The notes beneath the pieces are model-generated. The model ran no database searches, was not told where the DNA came from, and worked only from the letters and a program-made list of their open reading frames with translations. Shown one piece after another: positions 45,841 to 54,752 of a stretch of 64,000 nt of DNA. A program made the translations under genes and the position numbers. The DNA is from Rhodococcus triatomae BKS 15-14 (GTDB taxonomy: Bacteria; Actinomycetota; Actinomycetes; Mycobacteriales; Mycobacteriaceae), in contig AODO01000014.1 in NCBI GenBank assembly GCA_000341795.1, positions 172,150 through 236,149 of the forward strand, given 5' to 3'. How positions within the stretch are numbered: the first letter of the stretch is position 1; every line of letters begins with the position of its first letter.

Positions 45841-47298
45841 GTGGCTCGTCCGGCAATGCGTCAATGGGTGGCGGCGATCGGCGCCGCGGCCCTGGTGACC
45901 CTGGGTGCCTCCGTGGTCGGCACGCCTGCGGCGTCGGCAGCGACATCCGCAACGAAGACCACCGACAACATCAAGGTCACCAAGAGCGTGACGCCCGGCA
46001 CCGTGACGCGGGGGGCCACCGTCACCTACACCTCTGTCTTCGAGGACACCAACGCCGTCGATCGCTATCTCAACAAGATCACGGACGTGTACCCCGCCGG
46101 CTTCCAGTACGTCCCGGGCAGCGCCAAGATCACGGCATCGGGTCTGGTCACGGGTCCGTCGACCGCCAGCGTCACCCCCACCGTCGACGCCGCCAACAAT
46201 CGGCTGTCGGTCAGCGGAAGCTGGCTGCTCGCGGACCGCTGGCTCGCCGAGAACAAGGACGTCACCTTCGAGGTGTCGTACACCGTGCCGCCCAACGCCC
46301 AGCCCGGAACCTACGACAGCGGATTGAGATTCGACGTCTTCTCCTTCCAGACGACCCAGGTCTTCGACCCGATCGGCGTACACGTCACCGTGGACGTCCC
46401 GAACGCCGCGACCACGACCACCGTCCAGGTCCCGCCGACCGCGACGGCCGGGCAGTCGGTGGAACTGAAGGCATTGGTCTCGCCCACCCCCGACGGCGGC
46501 ACCGTGCAGTTCAGGGACGGCACCACGGACATCGGTGCACCCGTTGCCGCGGCGGGCGGCACCGTCACCCTGCCGTGGACGTTCGCGACCGGTGGAACCA
46601 AGTCGATCACGGCCGTGTACTCCGGTGCCGTCGGCTTCGCCGGGTCGACCTCCGCAGCGGGAACGGTGAAGGTCGGCGCACCCGACGTCACCACCAGCAC
46701 GACGGTCCAGGCGCCCGCGACGTCGATCACCGGCCAGCCGGTGCACCTCACGGCGACGGTCGCACCGACGCCCTCCGGCGGCACGATCCAGTTCCGGGAC
46801 GGCACCGTGAACATCGGTGCACCGGTCGCCGTCGACGACGGTGTGGCCACCCTGTCGCACACCTTCGGGGTCGCCGGCGCCAAGTCCGTCACCGCGGTCT
46901 ATTCCGGGACAACCGGATTCGCCGGTTCGACCTCGCAGACCGTCACCGTCACCGTCGGCGATCGTGCCCCCGGCGACGTCCTCACCTCGACCACCGTCAC
47001 GGCTCCGGGGTCGGTCGCGCTCGGTCAGGCGGCCGAGCTGAAGGCCACGGTCACGCCGGCGGACGCCACGGGCACCGTGCAGTTCAAGGTCGGCGCGGGC
47101 TCGATCGGTGGCCCGGTCGCCGTGGTCGGCGGAGTGGCCACCCTGTCGCACACGTTCCCGTCGGCGGGCGAGAAGGCCGTCACCGCCGTGTATTCCGGCG
47201 GGCCCGGCTATGTTGGCTCGGCGTCGCCGCCGGCGGTGGTGACGGTCACCGGTGGTGGGACCGGGACCGGCTCGCTGGAGGACATCTTCGCCTCCTGA
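45841..47298 (+). CDS. Secreted Ig-like repeat protein, three repeats
   Basis: Exported surface or secreted protein, 485 aa. Sec signal peptide with cleavage expected after TPAASA (about residue 35). Next comes a conserved domain of about 150 residues shared with the two downstream paralogues (TTDNIKVTKSVTPGTVTRGATVTY through DPIGVHVTV), resembling DUF11-like beta domains. Three Ig-like repeats of about 95 residues follow, starting near residues 189, 281 and 378, each with the pattern TTVxxP...GxxVxLxAxVxP...GTVQFxxG...AVYSG. The protein ends in a glycine linker and the tail GSLEDIFAS. No LPXTG motif or C-terminal membrane span, so attachment, if any, is by another route. Function unknown; adhesion or envelope structure is plausible. 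Confidence 0.85.
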   Translation: MARPAMRQWVAAIGAAALVTLGASVVGTPAASAATSATKTTDNIKVTKSVTPGTVTRGATVTYTSVFEDTNAVDRYLNKITDVYPAGFQYVPGSAKITASGLVTGPSTASVTPTVDAANNRLSVSGSWLLADRWLAENKDVTFEVSYTVPPNAQPGTYDSGLRFDVFSFQTTQVFDPIGVHVTVDVPNAATTTTVQVPPTATAGQSVELKALVSPTPDGGTVQFRDGTTDIGAPVAAAGGTVTLPWTFATGGTKSITAVYSGAVGFAGSTSAAGTVKVGAPDVTTSTTVQAPATSITGQPVHLTATVAPTPSGGTIQFRDGTVNIGAPVAVDDGVATLSHTFGVAGAKSVTAVYSGTTGFAGSTSQTVTVTVGDRAPGDVLTSTTVTAPGSVALGQAAELKATVTPADATGTVQFKVGAGSIGGPVAVVGGVATLSHTFPSAGEKAVTAVYSGGPGYVGSASPPAVVTVTGGGTGTGSLEDIFAS

Positions 47299-47376
47299 CC
47301 ATCGACCCCCGGGCCGCATCTCGACTCTGCTCGACACACGAACCGAATCCGGTTTTCACACATGGAGGATCCACCA

Positions 47377-48552
47377 ATGTCACGTCCGAGTGCCCGCCGA
47401 TTGGTAGCGGCGGTGAGTGTCGCGGCGTTCGCGGCGATGGGTTTGTCCGCGATCGGTGCGGGCACAGCGTCCGCGGCCAAGTCGGTGACGATGACGGCCG
47501 ACAACATCAAGGTGACGAAGACCGTGTCCTCGAGCGCGGTCGAGCGTGGCGATACGGTGACCTACAAGACGGTGTTCGAGGCGGTCGACGGAGTCGACCG
47601 GAGCATCACTCGGATCACCGACGTCCATCCCGAGGGATTCGAGTACGTGTCGGGCAGCGCGAAGCTGACCTCCGCGGCGGCCGAGACGGGTATGACGACC
47701 GAGGCGCCGACACCGACCGTCGACACACCCAACAGCGAGATCACCGTCAGCGGCGACTGGCTGCTGTCGTCCCGCGCGGGCAGTGAGAACAAGAACGTCA
47801 TCTTCGAGGTGACGTACCGGGTGTCGAAGGTTGCCGAGGAAGGCAAGTTCGACAGCGGCCTCGTGTTCGACGCCGCGGGTGCACCCACCCGGGTGTTCGA
47901 CCCGATGGGTGTCACCGTGAAGGTGGCGCCTCCGGGAAAGACCACGAAGACGGTCGTCACCGCACCTGCCGCTGCGATTCGCGGCAAGTCCGTCGAACTG
48001 GTCGCGACCATCTCCCGCAACACGGTCGGTGGCGCGGTGCAGTTCAAGGACAACGGCGAGGACATCGGCTCCTCCGTCGTCCCCACGAAGGGTAAGGCCA
48101 CACTGTCCTACGCCTTCCCCACGGACGGAATGCACACCATCACCGCCGAGTTCACTGGATCCGGCGACTACGAGGGATCGGAATCCGAGGCGATCCTCAT
48201 CGAGGTGACGGCGGGAACAGGAACCACCATCAGTGGCCCGTCGGAGGTTCAGGCGGGCACACCGGTCACGTTCCTCGCGACCGTGTCGCCCGGCCAGGGC
48301 GGCGGCGAGGTCGAGTTCAAGGACAGCGGCGTCCTCATCGGAACGGCCCAGATCGTCGGTGGCGCGGGGACCCTGGACCACGTGTTCACCGTCAACGGCG
48401 AGCACTCGATCACCGGTACGTTCACCGGCAACTCGGTGCTGAACCCGTCGACGTCCGAGATCGTCACCGTGACCGTCACCGGTGGTGAGGATCCGGAAAC
48501 GGAAGGCACCGGCTCGATCGAGAACCTGTTCGACAACCTGTTCGGGTCCTGA
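47377..48552 (+). CDS. Secreted Ig-like repeat protein, two repeats
   Basis: 391 aa paralogue of the preceding protein. Signal peptide ending near GTASA, the same conserved N-terminal domain (TADNIKVTKTVSSSAVERGDTVTYKTVFE), then two Ig-like repeats from about residues 185 and 280, and the tail GSIENLFDNLFGS. ATG 47,377 has GGAGG seven bases upstream, and an earlier ATG at 47,362 does not. The gap from the first gene is 78 bp with no terminator, so the three are probably one operon. Confidence 0.84.
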   Translation: MSRPSARRLVAAVSVAAFAAMGLSAIGAGTASAAKSVTMTADNIKVTKTVSSSAVERGDTVTYKTVFEAVDGVDRSITRITDVHPEGFEYVSGSAKLTSAAAETGMTTEAPTPTVDTPNSEITVSGDWLLSSRAGSENKNVIFEVTYRVSKVAEEGKFDSGLVFDAAGAPTRVFDPMGVTVKVAPPGKTTKTVVTAPAAAIRGKSVELVATISRNTVGGAVQFKDNGEDIGSSVVPTKGKATLSYAFPTDGMHTITAEFTGSGDYEGSESEAILIEVTAGTGTTISGPSEVQAGTPVTFLATVSPGQGGGEVEFKDSGVLIGTAQIVGGAGTLDHVFTVNGEHSITGTFTGNSVLNPSTSEIVTVTVTGGEDPETEGTGSIENLFDNLFGS

Positions 48553-48585
48553 TCGGCCCGAACGCGGAAGTGAGGCGGAATCTGG

Positions 48586-49473
48586 ATGTCTCGTAACGTG
48601 ATTCGGCGCTCCGTCGCCGCCGTCGGTGTAGCCGCCCTGGCGGTGCTCGGGCTCGGCCTCGGTGCAGGAACTGCGTCGGCAGCGACGTCCGCGACGAAGA
48701 ACACCGACAACATCAAGGTGACCAAGAGCGTGTCGCCGGGCACGGTGGTCCGTGGCGCGACCGTCACCTACAAGACGGTGTTCGAGGTGACGAGCATCGT
48801 CGACCGGTACATCACGAAGATCACCGACGTGCACCCCGCCGGATTCGAGTACGTACCGGGCAGCGCCAAGGTCACGTCCTCCGAGCTGCTGTCGGGACCG
48901 TCGACCGAGACTCCGGTGGCGACGGTCGATGCCGCTGGAAGCCGGCTCACGGTCGGCGGCAACTGGCTCGTGTCGGACCGTCCTCTCAGCTCGAACAAGG
49001 ACGTCATCTTCGAGGTGACCTATCGGGTCCCCGACACCGCCGCACCCGGCACAGTCGACAGCGGACTGACCTTCGACGTCGCGACGTTCCAGTCGACCCA
49101 GACGTTCGTGCCCATGGGCGTGCACGTCCAGGTGAACGCACCGGCGAGCGCGACGACGACCGCACTCACCGCACCGACCCTCGCCTCCGTCGGCACCGCC
49201 GTCACCCTCCAGGCGACGGTCACGCCCGCCCCGTCGGGCGGAAGCGTCCAGTTCCACGACAACGGCGTCCCTGTCGGTGCACCCGTACCGGTCGTATCCG
49301 GAGGCGCGAGCCTGTCGCACGTGTTCGACACTGCCGGATCGCATTCCGTCAGCGCCGTGTACTCCGGTGGCGGTGACTACCGCGAATCGACGTCACAGGT
49401 CGTCGGGATCCAGGTGTCCGACCCCGCAGACGGCGGTGGGAGTCTCGACGTGTCCACCCTGTTCGCGTCCTGA
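48586..49473 (+). CDS. Secreted Ig-like repeat protein, one repeat
   Basis: 295 aa, the smallest of the trio. Signal peptide ending near GTASA, the shared N-terminal domain most like that of the first gene (ATSATKNTDNIKVTKSVSPGTVVRGATVTY), a single Ig-like repeat from about residue 185, and the tail GGSLDVSTLFAS. Starts 33 bp after the second gene. A perfect 17-bp hairpin follows, closing the operon. Confidence 0.84.
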   Translation: MSRNVIRRSVAAVGVAALAVLGLGLGAGTASAATSATKNTDNIKVTKSVSPGTVVRGATVTYKTVFEVTSIVDRYITKITDVHPAGFEYVPGSAKVTSSELLSGPSTETPVATVDAAGSRLTVGGNWLVSDRPLSSNKDVIFEVTYRVPDTAAPGTVDSGLTFDVATFQSTQTFVPMGVHVQVNAPASATTTALTAPTLASVGTAVTLQATVTPAPSGGSVQFHDNGVPVGAPVPVVSGGASLSHVFDTAGSHSVSAVYSGGGDYRESTSQVVGIQVSDPADGGGSLDVSTLFAS

Positions 49474-49481
49474 TCGAACGA

Positions 49482-49519
49482 CCGTCAGCCCCCGACCGCA
49501 CCCGGTCGGGGGCTGACGG
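49482..49519 (+). terminator. Terminator after the Ig-like gene cluster
   Basis: Perfect 17-bp stem (49,482-49,498 with 49,503-49,519, loop CACC) 8 bp after the last Ig-like gene and just upstream of the FMN reductase start. Confidence 0.88.
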
Positions 49520-49540
49520 CGTCTACGGCATGATGGAGCC

Positions 49541-50104
49541 GTGACCACAGATCGGATCCGCCTCGAGGTAGTCGTCGGCAGTGTGCGCACCGGCCGGTTC
49601 GCCCCCGTCGTCGCCGACTGGTTCGTCCGCCTCGCAGGGGAGGACCCGCGGTTCGAGACATCGGTCCTCGACCTGGCCGTCGCCGACCTCCCCACCGATC
49701 ACACCGACACCCCGCAGGTACAACGATTCCGGAGCCGTGTCGACGCAGCGGACGCATTCGTCTTCGTCACTCCCGAGTACAACCACGGCTACCCGGCGGC
49801 CCTGAAGAACGCCGTCGACACCGCGAAGGAGGAGTGGCGCGGCAAGCCGGTCGGCTTCGTGTCCTACGGCGGACTCTCCGGCGGACTCCGCGCCACCGAA
49901 CAGCTCCGGCAGGTCGTCGCGGAGGTCCACATGGTGTCCGTGCGGCAGACCGTCAGCTTCCACCAGGCCCGGAAGCGCTTCGACGCCGCCGGCCACACCG
50001 AGGACGGCGCCGCGATCGACGGCCACGCGCGCCTGCTCGAACAGCTGTCGTGGTGGACCGAGGCCGTGCGGGGCGCCCGGGCGACGCGTCCCTACCCGGG
50101 ATGA
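49541..50104 (+). CDS. NADPH-dependent FMN reductase family protein
   Basis: Flavodoxin-like quinone or flavin reductase, 187 aa. It opens with a VVVGSVRTGRFAPVVADW phosphate-binding loop, followed by FVTPEYNHGYPAALKNAVD, the family signature, and SYGGLSGGLRATEQLRQV. It likely binds FMN and reduces quinones, azo compounds or free flavin using NAD(P)H. GTG 49,541 lies 21 bp after a terminator, so the message must have its own promoter there or depend on read-through. Convergent with eccE, 43 bp apart. No evident link to secretion. Confidence 0.86.
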   Translation: MTTDRIRLEVVVGSVRTGRFAPVVADWFVRLAGEDPRFETSVLDLAVADLPTDHTDTPQVQRFRSRVDAADAFVFVTPEYNHGYPAALKNAVDTAKEEWRGKPVGFVSYGGLSGGLRATEQLRQVVAEVHMVSVRQTVSFHQARKRFDAAGHTEDGAAIDGHARLLEQLSWWTEAVRGARATRPYPG

Positions 50105-50147
50105 ACGAGGCTCGGGCCGGGGCGCCGGCCCGGCGCGGACAGATCCG

Positions 50148-51773
50148 TCACCCGACGGCGACGGGAGCAGGTGTGGATGCGGTGCGCGGTCGGCCGAGGA
50201 AGGCGGCTTCCGCGGTCGTGCCGACCATCGTGAGGTCGTAGCGGGAACCGGCCGCCCACAGCACGATCCGGCCCCCGTGGCCGCCGGGCTGCAACAACGC
50301 CACCGAGACGTTCCCGGACTTCGGGGTGTCGCCGACGTGTACCGCCGTGACCCCGGGGGGCAGCGGGAACGGTTCGACACCGTCGAACACCACCGCGGTC
50401 GTCGACGCGGACGGCCCGGCGGTGCCACCGAGCACCAGCCGTTCGGTGTCGCCGACGGATCCCACGAACTGCCGCCACAACTGGGGGCGATCGCTGTACA
50501 CGGCGATGCGCGCCCCGGTCGCGACGGCGCGGAGCAGCACCTGATGCGCCAGATAGGGCTCCCCGATCACGTCGAGACGCTCGATGTCGGGGCCGACGGC
50601 ACGGACCGACACGCCTCGCCCGTCCGAGTCGGCGCCGACGAGCTGTCCGCAGCCACCCGGCGACAGCGACACGTGCCGCAGGTCCGCAGCGTCGACGTCC
50701 GCGAAGTCCGTGAGCGAGTCCAGATTCGGGGAGCAGCCGGGCTGATGCGAGGCCAGTGCGACAGCGTCCCGTCCGGTCGTGGGCGCCAGGCCGGGAATCG
50801 GGGGACGATCCGGTTCGCCTGCGGTCGTGAAACGACACGACGCAGCGATCCGGGCCGCGGCCGCCCCGCCTGGTCGGATTCGGACGGTGACCGTCGTGGC
50901 CACTGTCCGGACCGCCCAGACATCGGTGAGTACGCCGGATGTCAACAGCCGTGGATCCAGCGAATACCCGGTGTTGAGGCCGTTGGGAACCACGATGTGC
51001 CCCCACACTCGTGGCACGGACCGTGGCGCCGTCTCGGCGGTGACCACGCCACGGGCGATCCGGATCTCTTCGGCGGGCAGGATCCGGTTCGCGGTGCCGA
51101 CGTGTGACAGCGTGCGGGCGATGCGCCGAGTCGCGACCGACAGCGCACGGGCCGCGCCGTCGGTGCCGCCACCACGGAGCGTGACCGACCTGGCCTGCGC
51201 GGCCGCGTCGAAACGAACCACCAGCCAGACGGATCGGGTTGCGATCGCGGGCAGCGGGCCCACCAACTCGTCGTACACGCGAGCGGGTGGCGAGTGTGGG
51301 TCCACTCGGCGGCCGTGTGCGACGACGTCGATTCCTGCGAGCGAGATGTCGTGTTGGACAAGTGATTCGACCAGGGAAACGAGCGGAAGCGGATGGTCGT
51401 CGACCACGTCGTCCCGCCCCAGCCTGGTGACACCTCCACGCGGCGGGAACACCTCGATCACGGAGCTGACGGTCCCGCTGTCCCAGACCAGTCCCGTCAC
51501 GGTCCCGTCTGCCGACGCCCAGTCGGTGATGTCCGGCTCCGGGGACCTGTCGGCCCTGCGGAATCGGGCGGCGGTCGCGATCCAGTCCAGCATCGACCGG
51601 TGACGAACGGGTGTGAGCAATGCGATCGCGGGGACGGCTCCGGCGAGCAGTGCCTGCCACCAGCTCGGTCCGGCGAGACTCACCGCCACCGCGACCGTCA
51701 GCGCGACGAATTGCGCTGCCAGCACAGCAGATGTCGCGGGCAACGTGCTGCTGCGCCAACGCGTCACGGTCAT
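50148..51773 (-). CDS. eccE: Type VII secretion protein EccE
   Basis: Peripheral component of the ESX membrane complex, 541 aa. Two N-terminal membrane helices (SAVLAAQFVALTVAVAVSL and WWQALLAGAVPAIALLTPV) lead into the EccE core (ITDWASADGTVTGLVWDSGTVSSVIEVFPP, DELVGPLPAIATRSVWLVVRFD), then a long C-terminal region. ATG 51,773 abuts AGGGGG. GTG 51,767, six bases further, has better spacing and could be used. The open frame continues further upstream without homology. Divergent from eccB by 89 bp. Assignment rests on architecture and locus, since EccE is weakly conserved. Confidence 0.8.
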   Translation of the reverse strand: MTVTRWRSSTLPATSAVLAAQFVALTVAVAVSLAGPSWWQALLAGAVPAIALLTPVRHRSMLDWIATAARFRRADRSPEPDITDWASADGTVTGLVWDSGTVSSVIEVFPPRGGVTRLGRDDVVDDHPLPLVSLVESLVQHDISLAGIDVVAHGRRVDPHSPPARVYDELVGPLPAIATRSVWLVVRFDAAAQARSVTLRGGGTDGAARALSVATRRIARTLSHVGTANRILPAEEIRIARGVVTAETAPRSVPRVWGHIVVPNGLNTGYSLDPRLLTSGVLTDVWAVRTVATTVTVRIRPGGAAAARIAASCRFTTAGEPDRPPIPGLAPTTGRDAVALASHQPGCSPNLDSLTDFADVDAADLRHVSLSPGGCGQLVGADSDGRGVSVRAVGPDIERLDVIGEPYLAHQVLLRAVATGARIAVYSDRPQLWRQFVGSVGDTERLVLGGTAGPSASTTAVVFDGVEPFPLPPGVTAVHVGDTPKSGNVSVALLQPGGHGGRIVLWAAGSRYDLTMVGTTAEAAFLGRPRTASTPAPVAVG

Positions 51774-51862
51774 CCCCCTCGTAGACCCGGACGCCCCCAC
51801 GGCCCGGTTTCCGCGGACTGTACTCTTTGCCCCCGTAGTGCGCGCCAAGCGGGGGAGGGAAC

Positions 51863-53311
51863 ATGGCAGCACAGCCGACGACACGGTGGCAGGTGAGCGG
51901 ATACCGCTTCCTGGTGCGCCGTATGGAGCACGCCCTGGTACGCCGGGACGTGCGCATGCTGCACGACCCGATGCGCAGCCAGTCGCGTGCGCTCGCGGTC
52001 GGAGCGATCCTGTCGCTCGTGGTGGTGGCGGGATGCGCTGCCCTCGCACTGATCCGGCCGAAGGACAGCATCGGGAACGCACAGATCGTCGTGGGCAAGG
52101 ACTCCGGTGCGATGTTCGTCGTCCTCGAGGACACTCTGCACCCGGTGCTCAACCTCGCGTCCGCGCGCCTCGTCACGGGCCGCGACGACCGGCCGGCGAT
52201 CGTGAAGGAGTCCGAACTCGCCACCCGGCCGCGCGGTGCGCTACTGGGCATACCCGGTGCGCCGTCGGCGCTTCCGCACGAGAACCCGGGCGCGTGGACC
52301 CTGTGTGACTCGATCGCGCCCGGCGGAGCCCGAGCGGTGACCACGTCGATCGTCCTCGGCGGGCCGTTCCTCGGCGAGGGTGCCGGCGACCTCGGTGACG
52401 ACGAGGCGCTCCTCGTTCAGAGCCTCGACGGAACGTGGCTGGTGCACAAGGGGACCCGAAGTCGCGTCGACCTCGGTGATCATGCCGTGGTGCTCGCCTT
52501 CGACCTCGACGACGTCGTGCCGCGACCGATCAGCGAGGGTCTGTTGTCGTCCATTCCCGAGGTTCCCGGGCTCGCACCTCCCGTGATCCGGGATGCGGGA
52601 CAGGAACCGTCGTACCCGATGCAGGGCAAGCCCATCGGATCGGTGGTGCAGGTTCAGGACGCCAGGGAGACCCGCTACTACGTCGTCCTCGCGGACGGAC
52701 TGCAGCGAATCGGGCGCTCCACCGCCGACCTCATCCGGTACGCGGACTCGCACGGCGTCACGGAGATGGACACCGTCACGCCCGACGTCGTCACCGGCCC
52801 TCCGATGTCGACGGCGTTGCCGGTCGCGAGCTTCCCGGACACGCCGCCGCGCATCGTCGACGATCACGCCGACCCGGTGAGCTGCCTGTCGTGGCGTCCC
52901 GTCACGGGCGACGGCGGAGTCCAGGCCACCGTCGCCGTGATCGCGGGGAACACACTTCCGCTGCCCGCCGGCGCGAAGCCCGTGACACTCGCACAGAGTG
53001 ACGGTCCTGGAAAGATGGCCGACGAGTTCTACGCGGGGCCGGGAACAGGCGCCCTCGTCCACTCGACGGGCATCGGTCCGTCGAGTGAGCGGACCGGCGC
53101 GTTGTACTTCGTGGCGGACACCGGCGTCCGATACGGCGTGGAGAGCCGGGAGAGCGCACACGTTCTCGGTTTCACGGAGGAATCGGTGCCGGCGCCGTGG
53201 CCGATTCTCGGCTTGCTGGCCCCGGGCCCGAAGCTGGGTCGGGAGGAGGCGTTGCTGGCCCACGACGGAATCGCACCGGACGATCAGCCGATGGACGTCT
53301 CGCCCCGCTGA
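51863..53311 (+). CDS. eccB: Type VII secretion protein EccB
   Basis: Core ESX membrane-complex subunit, 482 aa, with a single N-terminal membrane helix (ALAVGAILSLVVVAGCAALALI) after the typical RWQVSGYRFLVRRMEHALVRRDVRMLHDPMRSQ cytosolic start. A large periplasmic R1-R4 repeat domain follows, including LADGLQRIGRSTADLIRY and the two cysteines expected for the disulfide (one in WTLCDSIAP, one in PVSCLSWRP). GGGGGAGGG precedes ATG. A -10-like TACTCT (51,823-51,828) lies upstream. Its 3' end overlaps the convergent mycP gene by 28 bp and abuts a tandem repeat. Confidence 0.93.
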   Translation: MAAQPTTRWQVSGYRFLVRRMEHALVRRDVRMLHDPMRSQSRALAVGAILSLVVVAGCAALALIRPKDSIGNAQIVVGKDSGAMFVVLEDTLHPVLNLASARLVTGRDDRPAIVKESELATRPRGALLGIPGAPSALPHENPGAWTLCDSIAPGGARAVTTSIVLGGPFLGEGAGDLGDDEALLVQSLDGTWLVHKGTRSRVDLGDHAVVLAFDLDDVVPRPISEGLLSSIPEVPGLAPPVIRDAGQEPSYPMQGKPIGSVVQVQDARETRYYVVLADGLQRIGRSTADLIRYADSHGVTEMDTVTPDVVTGPPMSTALPVASFPDTPPRIVDDHADPVSCLSWRPVTGDGGVQATVAVIAGNTLPLPAGAKPVTLAQSDGPGKMADEFYAGPGTGALVHSTGIGPSSERTGALYFVADTGVRYGVESRESAHVLGFTEESVPAPWPILGLLAPGPKLGREEALLAHDGIAPDDQPMDVSPR

Positions 53312-54752
53312 CGGCCCCGCCGCAGCTCGGTTGTGCGGCCCCGCCGCAGCTTGGTTGTGCGGCCCCGCCGCAGCTTGGTTGTGCGGCCCCGCCGCAGCGG
53401 CGCGGATGCGAGCAGTCCGATCGCCAGCAGCGTGCCGACGACGGCCACGCCACCGACCGCCACCGTTCGGGGTCCGGTGTCCCGGGGCGGCACCGGATCG
53501 GGGACGGGTACCGCCACGGACTGCGGTTCCGCCGGCACCGCGGGCCCGGTCGCGGTGACCGCGGCGACCGCGTCGACGACCCCGTGGCCGACGAACGGAT
53601 CCCACCCACCGGCGGGTGCATGGGCGGTGTTCTCGATCCGCGCGATCACCTGTGCCGCAGACATTTCCGGGTGGCGTGCCCGGACGAGCGCGGCCGTCCC
53701 CGCGACGTACGGCGCCGCGAAGCTGGTTCCCTCGACGGGTCCACCGTTCACGGAGTCGGTCAGCGCGTTCTCCTGAAGTCGCCGGGGGTCGAGGGAGGTT
53801 ATGCCGGTACCCGGTGCGGCCACGTCCACCCACGGACCGGCGAGCGTGAACGAACTGGGCGATCCGTCGGGATTCACAGATCCGACGGCGAGCACCTGGT
53901 CGTCGAACCACGCAGGTGTCGCCACCGTCGAGACGTCGTCCCACGGATCGGCGTGCGGATGGGCCGGATCGAGCGGAGGATTCGGCTCGGCGCAGGGGCC
54001 GCCCAGGTTTCCGGCGGCCGCGACGATCACCGCGTCCCGCACCCGAGCGGCATAGTCGATCGCCGCGCCCAGTGCGAGGTTCTCCCCGGCCCCGGGAGCA
54101 ACACACGCGACCTCGGAGATGTTGATGACGGTGGCACCGCGATCCGCGGCGAGGCGGATCGCGGACGCGAGGGTGGTCAGCGTTCCCACGCCCCGCGCAT
54201 TTTGTCCGTCGGTGTCGCGGTCCGGACCGACGCGCCGGTAGATGTTGCTGGACTGCCTGATCGTCAGGATGCGGGCGTCGGGTGCCACCCCCGCGAACCC
54301 GGTGGATCCGGATCGGCTCGCGGCGATGATTCCTGCGACGAGCGTGCCGTGGGCGTCGCAGTCGGCGGTGCCGTCACCGGCGGTGACGAAGTCCCATCCG
54401 GGCATCAGTCCGGGCAGCCGTGGGTGCGGTTCGACACCGGTGTCGATGACGGCCACGAGTTGACCCGCGCCCGTGGACAGCGGCCACACGGCCTCGAGGT
54501 CGAGTGCCCGTTGGGGATGCGGAATCGGGTGCGGATCGGGCACTTCCGCGGTCACGCTGCACGGGTCACGAAGCTCGGACGGCGGTGGAGGAAGGTTCCC
54601 CGGTGGTAGCGCACCCGGGTCGATCGTGGGGGTGGGACCGCGAGAGTGGTCACCGGTACTGCCGTGGAGAGGGACACCGCCAGGATTCCGGTCGCCAGAA
54701 CGTGGACTGCCCGCCGCGTTCCAGCCGGCCACCGAACACCCTCCGGGACCAT
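53284..54752 (-). CDS. mycP: Mycosin (subtilisin-like protease MycP) with apparent frameshift
   Basis: Membrane-anchored serine protease of ESX systems. Catalytic triad visible: Asp in VAVIDTGV, His in CDAHGTLVAG, Ser in EGTSFAAPYVAG; the oxyanion Asn is in AAGNLGG. The C-terminal helix (VAVGGVAVVGTLLAIGLLA) precedes a basic tail. The expected start, ATG 54,752, overlaps the eccD stop as TGATG and encodes a good signal peptide (VHVLATGILAVSLSTAVPV), but in a frame different from the protease. One extra C in the C5 run (plus-strand G5 at 54,628-54,632) would join them as VPPPTIDPGALPPGN, matching mycosin N-termini; the repaired product is 489 aa. As written, the protease frame alone starts in unconserved sequence without a signal peptide. 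Either a sequence error or a disabled gene. Confidence 0.85.
53311..53400 (-). repeat. 24-bp tandem repeat in mycP tail
   Basis: Unit GCGGCCCCGCCGCAGCTTGG plus TTGT; copies start at 53,311, 53,335 and 53,359, with a partial fourth from 53,383. On the minus strand it encodes (TTKLRRGR)n, the cytosolic basic tail after the mycosin membrane helix. The array begins exactly at the last base of the eccB stop codon. Confidence 0.93.

Noticed and set aside
54600..54640. Programmed ribosomal frameshift in mycP
   Set aside because: The C5 run is a possible slippery site, but no stimulatory structure is evident, and other mycosins are read without shift. Error or mutation is simpler.
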